A DNA stretch of 64,000 bases from Labilithrix sp. (lineage in GTDB: Bacteria; Myxococcota_A; Polyangia; Polyangiales; Polyangiaceae). The notes beneath the pieces were generated by a model. The model had not been told where the DNA came from. It saw only the letters and a program-made list of their open reading frames with translations, and did no database searches. The position numbers and the translations under genes are program-made. The stretch lies in assembly GCA_019637105.1 (NCBI GenBank), contig JAHBWF010000019.1, positions 1 through 64,000 of the forward strand, given 5' to 3'. Below, one piece after another: positions 57,397 to 64,000 of the stretch (position 1 is its first letter; every line of letters begins with the position of its first letter).

Positions 57397-58452
57397 GTGA
57401 TCCGACATCTCTCGTCCGTGCTCACGACCTGGCTCACGAAGCGGCGATCGACCGATCTTCGCACGCTCGAGATCGCCGAGGAGCTCGGCGTGACGGAGGG
57501 CGAGCTCGTCGCGTCGGCGTGCGGGGCGAGCGGCGAGCTCGTGGCGACGCGCCTCCGCGGGGCGCCGGTCGAGCTCCTGGGAGAGCTCTCGGTGCTCGGC
57601 CCGATGAAGGCGATCACGCGCAACCGCGACGCGGTCCTCGAGGTCGACGGCGCGTACGCCGAGCTCGAGCTGTTCGAGCACACCGGGCGCGTGGCCGGCG
57701 AGATCGACCTCCGCCTGTCGCCAGGGCGCTGGCGCCACGTCTTCTCCCTGCGCGAGGAGTCGAAGCGCGGCCCGCGCGTGAGCCTGCAGTTCTTCGACGA
57801 CGCGGGCGCAGCGCTCCACGAGGCGCACGCGACGGCCGAGACGGACCACGAGGCGCTCGAGGAGCTCATCGAGCGGAGGACGGCGGCCAATCAGTCGCCG
57901 ACCATGCCCGTCGAGCGGCCGCCGTCACCGCCGCCGACGCGGCCGGACGACGCGATCGACGTCGCGGGGCTGCGCGCGGCGTGGCGCGCGATGAAGGACA
58001 CCCACGAGCTGCTCGATCTGCTCCGGCGCTTCGAGGTCGGGCGCCGCCAGGCGCTGCGCCTCCTCGGCCCCGACTTCGCGCGGCCGGCGTCGCCGAAGGC
58101 GCTCGAGAAGACGCTCGCGGACGTCGCGGCGGCGTCGGTGCCGATCATGATCTTCGTCGGCAACCCCGGCCTCATCCAGATCTGGTCGGGGCCCGTGCGA
58201 CGGCTCGTACCGCGCGACGGGTGGGTCCACGTGCTCGATCCGACGCTCGACCTGCGCGTGCGCGAGGACCGGATCGACAACGCGTGGGTCGTCCGCAAGC
58301 CGACGGACACCGGCGTCGTCACCGCCCTGGAGGTCTACTCGGGCGAGGAGCTCACGACGCTCATCGTCGGCAAGCGGCGCCCCGGCGACGCCGAGAACGA
58401 AGCGTGGCGGCGCATCGTCGTCGACGCGCCCGCGCCGGAGGTGACGCGATGA
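57397..58452 (+). CDS. hmuS: Haem utilisation protein, HmuS/HemS family
   Basis: This 351-residue protein starts at GTG 57397 after AAAGGAG. Two copies of the HemS/HmuX fold are visible: the N-half 'EELGVTEGELVASACGASGE' and 'MKAITRNRDAVLEVDGAYAE', the C-half 'FVGNPGLIQIWSGPVRRL' and 'DNAWVVRKPTDTGVVTALEV'. HemS/HmuS proteins carry or degrade haem in the cytoplasm. No signal peptide. Its stop overlaps the next ATG by four bases. Its place after two HmuY-like genes makes a role in using imported haem very likely. Confidence 0.92.
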   Translation: MIRHLSSVLTTWLTKRRSTDLRTLEIAEELGVTEGELVASACGASGELVATRLRGAPVELLGELSVLGPMKAITRNRDAVLEVDGAYAELELFEHTGRVAGEIDLRLSPGRWRHVFSLREESKRGPRVSLQFFDDAGAALHEAHATAETDHEALEELIERRTAANQSPTMPVERPPSPPPTRPDDAIDVAGLRAAWRAMKDTHELLDLLRRFEVGRRQALRLLGPDFARPASPKALEKTLADVAAASVPIMIFVGNPGLIQIWSGPVRRLVPRDGWVHVLDPTLDLRVREDRIDNAWVVRKPTDTGVVTALEVYSGEELTTLIVGKRRPGDAENEAWRRIVVDAPAPEVTR

Positions 58453-58826
58453 AGCGCGGCGCGCGCCCGAGGACCTGGCTCGACGGCCACGATCGACGGC
58501 GGTTCGTCGAACGCCGCGGCGCGACCGCCGCGCGCGATCGCTGGCGCTGGCCGAGCGCGGCGCTCGAGCCGCCGCCGGCGAGGCCGGCGCGACGCTCGGG
58601 GACGTTCGTCATCCAGCGGGACGGCGGACCGACCGAGGCGCCCCGCGGCGCAGCTTCGGGCCTCGGGCTCGTGGCGTACGCGATCTTCGGGCTCGCCGCG
58701 TTCCCGCTGGTCGGCGCGGCGTTCCTCGGGCACCTCCTCCCGCCGCTCGCGTTCGTCCTGCTCGCGATCTCTGCCGCGGGCCTCTTCTTCGGCGCCGTGA
58801 CGAGGCTCGAGCCGCCGTGGTCGTGA
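58449..58826 (+). CDS. Small membrane protein coupled to hmuS
   Basis: This 125-residue protein starts at ATG 58449 (ATGA overlap). The N-terminal ~65 residues are Arg-rich and soluble, then two hydrophobic helices follow (about 71-90 and 96-116). Not recognised. The coupling suggests a membrane component of haem use, e.g. an anchor for HmuS, but this is inference. Confidence 0.72.
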   Translation: MKRGARPRTWLDGHDRRRFVERRGATAARDRWRWPSAALEPPPARPARRSGTFVIQRDGGPTEAPRGAASGLGLVAYAIFGLAAFPLVGAAFLGHLLPPLAFVLLAISAAGLFFGAVTRLEPPWS

Positions 58827-58847
58827 GCCGGAGCGGCGGGCCTTGAC

Positions 58848-58863
58848 CCGAATTTGACTTTCA
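58848..58863 (+). promoter_or_regulatory. Candidate Fur-like box before hemerythrin
   Basis: CCGAATTTGACTTTCA matches the imelysin-operon site (TTGAAAATGACTTTCA) at 12 of 16 positions, and its right half is almost identical. It lies 15 bp before the hemerythrin GTG and overlaps a possible -35 (TTGACT, 58854). The weakest of the three sites. Confidence 0.5.
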
Positions 58864-58878
58864 ATACCATGCTGGAAC

Positions 58879-59358
58879 GTGGTTCATCCCATCCAGGAGC
58901 TCGCGCACGATCACCGCGAGCTGAGCGCCCTCCTCTTGGCGGTGCGGGATGCGCTCGCGCGCGTCGAGCGCGGACAGTCGAACCTCGACGACGAGCGGCA
59001 CGAGATCGGCGACGGCGTCGAGGTGTTCCGCGAGGCCCTGCTCGAGCACTTCGCGCGCGAGCAAGAGGGCGTGCTCCCGTTCGTCGTCGCGCGGCTGCCG
59101 GCGGTCCGCCCGCGCGTCGATCAGCTCATCGCCGAGCACGACCGCATCGCCGAGGCGCTCACCGCGCTCGTGCGGGACCTCGGCGCGGTGGACGCGGGCG
59201 GCGGCCTCGGCGCGCTCCGCGCGTCGCTCTCCCGCTTCGAGGAGCTCTACGCGTCACACTCGAAGGCCGAGCTCGGCTTCCTCACGGAGGTCGCCGAGAC
59301 GCTCGCCGACGACGCCGACGCGACCGAGCAGCTCCGTACGCTCCTCGACGAGCCCTGA
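58879..59358 (+). CDS. Hemerythrin-like iron protein
   Basis: This 159-residue protein starts at GTG 58879. Di-iron ligands of a hemerythrin four-helix bundle are visible: His12 (HDHRE), His57 and Glu61 (EHFAREQE), His87 (EHDRI), His127 and Glu131 (SHSKAEL). Bacterial hemerythrins bind O2 or NO, or sense iron and oxygen. A Fur-like site directly upstream suggests iron-dependent control with the adjacent haem genes. It converges with the TPR gene at 59402. Confidence 0.88.
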   Translation: MVHPIQELAHDHRELSALLLAVRDALARVERGQSNLDDERHEIGDGVEVFREALLEHFAREQEGVLPFVVARLPAVRPRVDQLIAEHDRIAEALTALVRDLGAVDAGGGLGALRASLSRFEELYASHSKAELGFLTEVAETLADDADATEQLRTLLDEP

Positions 59359-59401
59359 CCGCGACCGGGCCGGCGGCGCCCCCCCGCACGGACGCGCCCG
59401 C

Positions 59402-60208
59402 TCACTGGTGCGGGACGCGTCCCTTGAGCTGGCGCGCCTCGTCCTGCGCTTCGCGGTGGTGCGGGTTCGCCGAGAGCAGCTCGTTGAAGTCGTTGAGCGC
59501 CTCGTGCAGCCGGTTCGTCTGCACGAGGAGCTTGCCGCGGTAGAACAACGCCTTCTCGTTGGAGGGGTCCTCGATGAGGATCCGCGACATCGTGCGGATC
59601 GCCTCCTCCTTCGACTGGGGCGCGCCGCCGAGCGCGCGGATCCACGCGAGCAGCGAGACGTAGTCCGCCTGCGTCGGATCGGCCGAGACGGCGCGCTGCG
59701 CGTGGTCCTCGGCCGCGGCCAGATCGTTGCGCTGCAGCGCGCCTTCGGCGAGGCGGAAGCTCGACATCGCCTCGAGCGCGGCCTCGGCGTCGGCGAGCCC
59801 GTCGTCGCCGATCTCGATCGTCCCCTTCGTCACGCTCGCGTCGACGTCGATCGGCGCGCGCTTGCCGGTCACGTCGTCGTCCGACGGGGCGGGCGCCATG
59901 CCCTTCATCGTGGTCGCGACCCGCGACGGGCCGCCGGACGCCCCGGTCGCTCGCGGCCCGAGCGCGATCTTCGGCTCGCTCGCCTTCGCGCCGAGCGGCG
60001 GGTTCGGCGCCGTCCTCGCCGGCGGGTTGGCCCCGGTGACGCTCGCCTTCGCGCCCGCCGGCATGGGCGCGTTCGTCTGGCTCGACCTCGCGCCGGGGGG
60101 CACGCCCGGCCCGCCGGGGAGCGCGACCGGCGTCGGCCGCGAGTTGCCCGGGCCCACCGGCTTCGGCGGCGCCGCGCGCGGAGGCGCTGCGGGCGCGCGC
60201 TTGCCCAT
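59402..60208 (-). CDS. TPR-containing C-terminal part of a DUF4388-type protein
   Basis: ATG 60208 gives 268 residues: a Pro/Ala-rich linker (about 5-110), then a TPR-like domain ('AEAALEAMSSFRLAEGALQR', 'NDLAAAEDHAQRAVSADPTQ', 'EKALFYRGKLLVQTNRLHEA'). I recall this TPR block as the usual C-terminus of myxobacterial DUF4388/DnaJ-like proteins. The good third-position G/C bias continues upstream of the ATG, first in this frame to about 60250, then in another. It is therefore likely the end of the gene at 60394-63408, separated by frame changes, rather than an independent gene. Confidence 0.6.
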   Translation of the reverse strand: MGKRAPAAPPRAAPPKPVGPGNSRPTPVALPGGPGVPPGARSSQTNAPMPAGAKASVTGANPPARTAPNPPLGAKASEPKIALGPRATGASGGPSRVATTMKGMAPAPSDDDVTGKRAPIDVDASVTKGTIEIGDDGLADAEAALEAMSSFRLAEGALQRNDLAAAEDHAQRAVSADPTQADYVSLLAWIRALGGAPQSKEEAIRTMSRILIEDPSNEKALFYRGKLLVQTNRLHEALNDFNELLSANPHHREAQDEARQLKGRVPHQ

Positions 60209-60393
60209 GATCTCGTCGAGCGACGGCGCCGGCCGCGCGATCGTCGTTCGCGTCGTCCGGTGGAGTCGACGCGCGCGAGACGGGCGCAGGCTCGGGCGCG
60301 CGCGCGCCCGCCGCGGGCTGGCGCGAGGACGGCGGCGGCCCGCGCAGTGGGCGGCGCGCTCCCGCCTGGAGCCCGACCATCGTGGGGCTCTCT

Positions 60394-63300
60394 TCACCGA
60401 GATCGGACGATCCAGGAGCCGTGGGGCGCGCGGGGCTCCGACCGGCGGCTCGAGCCGCCGCGACCGGCACCCGGTTCGCGCTTCGACGAGCGGCCGCGCG
60501 CAGCTGCGCGGACGGCGGGACCGACCCTGCCCGCGACCGAAGCGGCCGGCGCGCGCGGCGACTCCGGAGGAGCCGGAGCAGGCGGCGGCGCGCCCGCGGC
60601 GGCCGGCTTCGCGATCGACGCCGCGACGGGCGCCGAAGGACGCGAGCCCGACGCCTGCGGAGCGGAGGGCGACGCCGGCCCGGCCTGATGCGGCGACTTC
60701 GGGCCGTGCGCCCCGCCGGATCCGGGGGGACCGACGCTGCGCCACGCAGCGCCGCGCGCCGCCATCGGCCCCTTCTTCTGGCCCTTGAAGGCGAACTGGC
60801 GCGTGACCGCGAGCGAGTAGACGAGCGACGAGACGACCTCCTCGTCGGCGAGGCTCCGCTTGAACAGCTGCGGGAGCGGCATGCTCTCCGCGCGGATCGC
60901 GTCGAGCACCGTCTGCTCCTCGGCGATGACCGCGATGTTCGACAGGTCCGAGTCCGGGTGGAGCGTGAGGGGGTGCTTGCCGATGCGGTTGAGCGTCGCG
61001 CGGACGCGCGCGCGATCGGTCCAGTGGCGGACGCTCGCGAGGATCGGGTTCAACGGATGGCTGACGACGACCTCGCCGCCCCAGCCCTCGAGCAGGTCGA
61101 CGTCGCGGTAGTACGCGTACTGGATCTCGGGAGCGAGGTTGGCGACGTGCGCGATCTTCCGGAGGAGCTGCCCTTCGAGCCCCCACGCGAGCGCCTCGCG
61201 CGAGACCAGATCGTGGCCGACGAGGTACTCGCCGATGAGGATCCCGAGGCGGCGCGCGCCGTCCACGGCCTGGTCGACCGCCTTCGCGTCGAGCGAGCCG
61301 TCCTCGACCAGCACCGACGCGAGGAGCGCCACCGGCTCGCACAAGCGAATCTTCGCCGGGACGCCGTTGACGAAGTAGATCGCGTCGTCCCCCGCGCCGC
61401 GGCCATCGACGTTCGTCCCCTCGAAGACCACGCTGCCGGTGAGCGCGTGATCGAGCATGTAGACGAGGACGTGGGGCAGCGGCGTCGCGGCGAGGTTGCC
61501 GCGCGCCGTCGGCTCGCGCAGCGAAGGTGCGGCGGCGCGCGGCGCGGCCGCGTCGTCGGGGCCGTGCGGCTGGAACACGGTCCGGTCCGGCCGATCGAGC
61601 TCGCGCGGCGGCATCGCGGGCGGACGGAGCGAGTCGTTGATCATCCGGCCCATCGCCTCGGCGACGGCCGACGGGCTCGACCCGAGCGAAGGCATCGACG
61701 CGCTCGCCGGGTGCTCGCCCGACGCGCCCGACTCGCTGCGCCCCGTCTGATCCGGCGGTCCGCCGGCACCCCACGAGGCGAACTGATCGGCGTACTGGTC
61801 CGCGACGCTCCGGCTCGCGTTCGCTTGGGGCGACGTCGGGACCACCGGCGAGAGCGGCGAGAGCGGCGGCGGCGCGACGGCCGGCGACGCGGTCGCGGGC
61901 ATCGGCGCCGGCGGCACGCTGACCACGACGTCCTCGTCCGACTCCGGTCCGGCTCCGATCGCGCCCGGGCCGCCCTCGAGCCCCTTGCGCCATCCGTCGA
62001 CGCTGAGGACGCGGAGCACCGTGCGCCGCGGATCGTCCGCGAGATCGATCTCCGCCGGCTGCGGGTAAGGCTGCCCGTTGGCGTCGGCCACGACCTTGAC
62101 GCGCGCCTTCTCGCCGAGGCCCTTCGTCCCGCGCGTCACCTCGGCCACCTCGCCGGTGGAGAGCTGGACGACCGTCCCGCTCGGGAGGAGCCCGAGGGCC
62201 GACACGAGCATCCGGAGCACCGTGCGGTCCTGCGCGTCGGTGAGCTCGTTCGCGAGCACCGCGACGGCGTAGTCGGTCGTCGGCGGCTGGAGCCCCGGCT
62301 CCGGCGTGAGGAGATCGTTGTAGCGCCGCGCGACCGCGAGGATCGCCGCGTGGAGCGTCGGCGCGCGGGCGCCCCAGTAGACCGGCCCGAGCCAGGTCTT
62401 GCGCCGGAGCCAGAGCGCCTCGAACGTGAGCACAGTGCGCGTGATGGACGGCTCGTTCACGCGCCCGAGGGCGGTGAGCACGGCGGCGGCGCCCGCGGCG
62501 AGGCGATCCTCCTGGTCCTCCGAGAGCGTCGACGGGCCGGCCATCCCCGGCATCGGCGCCCCCGCCGCGCCGGCCAGCGCCAGCGCGCGCGGGCGGGCGA
62601 CGTCGTGCATCATCGCGGCCATCGCGATCTGCGAGAGCGTCGTGCGGTCCTGCGTCGTCTCCCGCGCGATCGACACCGCGAGGATCGCCGTGTTCACGGC
62701 GCGGCCCGCCTCGTCGTAGTTCGCGTTGCGCACCTCGGTCACCCCGAGGAAGGACGCGGTCGACGCGTCGGAGAGGTCGACGAGGCTCTGCGCGATGCGC
62801 TTGATCCGACGCGGGAGGATGTAGCGGCTCGACGAGAGGTCCTCGAAGAACCGCCGCATGATGACGACGGCGGACGCGTAGGCGCGCACGATGCGCTGAT
62901 CGGGCGTGAGGTCCTCGAGCTCGATGCCGCGGAGGCGCGCGGCGTCCGCGACGCGCCGGAGGTGCATCTTCGGCGGGAGCCGGAGCTGCGCGGCGCTGCC
63001 CGTCCGGTGGTAGTGCGAGATCAGCTCGGCGAACGCGTTGAGCTCCTCGCGCGTGATGTCGCGCGAGATGTGGAGCTCCGAGCCGCCGAGCCGCTCGAGG
63101 AGGTCGCCGAGCTCCGCGGCCGCCTCGTACGCGCCGCGGTTGCCCTTGAGGAGCTGCCCGGCGACGAACGTCGCCTTGTCGGCGAAGAGGACGCTCACGT
63201 TCGAGCCCGAACGGAGGCAGTACTCGCCGATCATCTGGTGGGTCTGCTCGAGCTGCCGGAGGAACGCCTGGTTCCCCAGGTCGTGCATCTGCGCCAGCTT

Positions 63301-63408
63301 CGTCAGGCGGTAGATCGCCACGACGACGCCCGCGCCGAGCTCGCGCGCGTGCTCGCGACGGACGAGCTCGCCCGCGTCGTTCGTCACGATGTCGAGCCGC
63401 ATCGTCAT
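60394..63408 (-). CDS. Large DUF4388/HD-like regulatory protein (probably frameshifted 3' end)
   Basis: The 1004-residue reading from ATG 63408 overlaps the upstream HEAT gene by four bases (ATGA). The first ~320 residues are helical and include 'MAAMMHDVARPRALALAGAA', an HD-domain-like metal pair; the run 'VRAYASAVVIMRRFFEDL' also fits HD-GYP-like scaffolds. A Pro/Ser linker is followed by a DUF4388 (PATAN)-like block ('LPHVLVYMLDHALTGSVVFE', 'AIYFVNGVPAKIRL', 'VLVEDGSLDAKAVDQAV'). These occur in gliding and signalling proteins. The last ~30 residues look out of frame. The true protein probably continues through the TPR part downstream. Confidence 0.75.
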   Translation of the reverse strand: MTMRLDIVTNDAGELVRREHARELGAGVVVAIYRLTKLAQMHDLGNQAFLRQLEQTHQMIGEYCLRSGSNVSVLFADKATFVAGQLLKGNRGAYEAAAELGDLLERLGGSELHISRDITREELNAFAELISHYHRTGSAAQLRLPPKMHLRRVADAARLRGIELEDLTPDQRIVRAYASAVVIMRRFFEDLSSSRYILPRRIKRIAQSLVDLSDASTASFLGVTEVRNANYDEAGRAVNTAILAVSIARETTQDRTTLSQIAMAAMMHDVARPRALALAGAAGAPMPGMAGPSTLSEDQEDRLAAGAAAVLTALGRVNEPSITRTVLTFEALWLRRKTWLGPVYWGARAPTLHAAILAVARRYNDLLTPEPGLQPPTTDYAVAVLANELTDAQDRTVLRMLVSALGLLPSGTVVQLSTGEVAEVTRGTKGLGEKARVKVVADANGQPYPQPAEIDLADDPRRTVLRVLSVDGWRKGLEGGPGAIGAGPESDEDVVVSVPPAPMPATASPAVAPPPLSPLSPVVPTSPQANASRSVADQYADQFASWGAGGPPDQTGRSESGASGEHPASASMPSLGSSPSAVAEAMGRMINDSLRPPAMPPRELDRPDRTVFQPHGPDDAAAPRAAAPSLREPTARGNLAATPLPHVLVYMLDHALTGSVVFEGTNVDGRGAGDDAIYFVNGVPAKIRLCEPVALLASVLVEDGSLDAKAVDQAVDGARRLGILIGEYLVGHDLVSREALAWGLEGQLLRKIAHVANLAPEIQYAYYRDVDLLEGWGGEVVVSHPLNPILASVRHWTDRARVRATLNRIGKHPLTLHPDSDLSNIAVIAEEQTVLDAIRAESMPLPQLFKRSLADEEVVSSLVYSLAVTRQFAFKGQKKGPMAARGAAWRSVGPPGSGGAHGPKSPHQAGPASPSAPQASGSRPSAPVAASIAKPAAAGAPPPAPAPPESPRAPAASVAGRVGPAVRAAARGRSSKREPGAGRGGSSRRSEPRAPHGSWIVRSR

Positions 63409-64000
63409 GCGGTGGCGCTCCCTTGCGGCTGCGCCAGGCGCAGGCCGATGCGCTTGGCGGCGTTCGCGGCGGTGGCGCGCGTCTCGTCCGAGACGCCCCA
63501 GCGGGCGTTCGCGATCTCCTGGAGCGCCATCGCCGTCGGACGCGAGCGCGACAGCTCGCCGAGGAGCTCCGCCGCCATCGAGCGCGTCGCCTCGCGCTCC
63601 TCGCTCGTGAGCACGCCGCCCTTCTTCGCGAGCTCGAGGAGCACCGGCTCCCCGCGCTCCGGCGACAGCAGGACACACGCGCGGAGGAGCTCGCGCCGCT
63701 CGTCGGAGCCGAGCTCGTTGAACTGCTTCGCGCCGATGATCCGCGCCACGGTGGGCCACGCGTTGCGCATCCCGTAGCGCGTGCTCGTGCGGAGCGCCGC
63801 CATGCGGATGAGCGCCGAGCTGTTCTCGAGCAGCGCGGTCACCTCCTTCAGCGCGTGCTCCGCCGAGGGCGCGACGAGCACGCGCGCCTCGACGCGGGTG
63901 TTCACGTCCTCGCTCTGCTGCGCGAGCTGCCCGAGGACCTGCCGCGCGGCGGGCGTCCCCATGCGCCCGAGGAGCTGGACGAGGTACGCGCCGGCCTCCG
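63405..64000 (-). CDS. HEAT-repeat-like protein, 5' end outside window
   Basis: The frame is open to the right edge, and protein-like sequence (GAYLVQLLGRMGTPAARQVL) precedes the internal ATG 63962, so the start lies beyond 64000. About 198 residues are visible. They form short helical pairs with conserved Ala/Leu/Arg ('SALIRMAALRTSTRYGMRN', 'RSMAAELLGELSRSRPTAM') typical of HEAT/ARM scaffolds. Its stop overlaps the DUF4388-type gene by four bases, so the two are translationally coupled and probably work together. Confidence 0.75.
   Translation of the reverse strand, partial: EAGAYLVQLLGRMGTPAARQVLGQLAQQSEDVNTRVEARVLVAPSAEHALKEVTALLENSSALIRMAALRTSTRYGMRNAWPTVARIIGAKQFNELGSDERRELLRACVLLSPERGEPVLLELAKKGGVLTSEEREATRSMAAELLGELSRSRPTAMALQEIANARWGVSDETRATAANAAKRIGLRLAQPQGSATA

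Noticed and set aside
1-64000. tRNA, rRNA, CRISPR arrays, IS elements or prophage
   Set aside because: No T-loop-type GGTTCGAATCC signature, no regularly spaced repeats and no transposase or integrase motifs were seen on either strand.

Overview
The window is about 70% GC or higher, with strong G/C at codon third positions and almost no AT-rich DNA outside promoters. The gene content points to a predatory or soil deltaproteobacterium of the Myxococcota, probably the Polyangiales/Sorangiineae side. Indicators are three eukaryote-like Ser/Thr protein kinases, proteins ending in a MYXO-CTERM-like Cys-hydrophobic-Arg sorting signal, an FHA-sigma54 activator, many Asp/Gly-rich lipoproteins and the pilMNOPQ cluster. 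The species cannot be named from sequence alone. No rRNA, tRNA, CRISPR array, insertion sequence or phage gene was seen.

Layout. 1-4.6 kb: the end of an unrecognised protein converging on a secreted subtilase, then a Tudor/Agenet-like lipoprotein. 4.7-11.4 kb: a kinase-carboxyltransferase pair, a lipoprotein, an enoyl-CoA hydratase and two unknowns. 11.6-16.1 kb: an M1 aminopeptidase with HEAT repeats and an arrestin-fold protein. 16.3-22.0 kb: the type IV pilus alignment complex and secretin, pilM-N-O-P-(gap)-Q, all on the minus strand. 22.4-31.9 kb: a LysM/M15-like peptidase, a phosphodiester-glycosidase-like protein, a FIST sensor protein, a pseudouridine synthase, a zinc-ribbon kinase and two lipoproteins. 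32.3-37.1 kb: soxR divergent from an RND efflux pair, with a textbook SoxR operator in a 19-bp-spaced promoter. 37.2-43.3 kb: a myxobacterial two-TM protein, an FHA-sigma54 activator, a LamG-DUF1593 enzyme and a third kinase. 43.4-47.8 kb: a lipoprotein paralogue, a P450, and a tightly overlapped operon of a membrane protein, a fatty-acid-hydroxylase-like enzyme and a ureidoglycolate-lyase-like protein, preceded by an internally deleted SDR remnant. 48.3-49.1 kb: a small helical protein and a CBS pair.

49.3-59.4 kb is the most coherent system, an iron/haem regulon. A minus-strand operon carries imelysin, di-haem DUF1111 oxidoreductase, a second imelysin and an HTTM/gamma-carboxylase-like membrane protein. 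A plus-strand series carries a small Cys protein, two HmuY-like lipoproteins, an HmuS-like haem protein, a membrane protein and a hemerythrin. Three related Fur-like operators sit at 54558, 55045 and 58848, just before the operon heads. No TonB receptor or haem ABC transporter is in view, so those parts must lie elsewhere.

59.4-64.0 kb holds a DUF4388-like/TPR protein that appears split by two frame changes, and the end of a HEAT-repeat protein running off the right edge. Other reading-frame anomalies are a one-base slip at the M1 peptidase C-terminus and an FHA gene whose full domain needs a non-ATG start. Several of these may be assembly errors.
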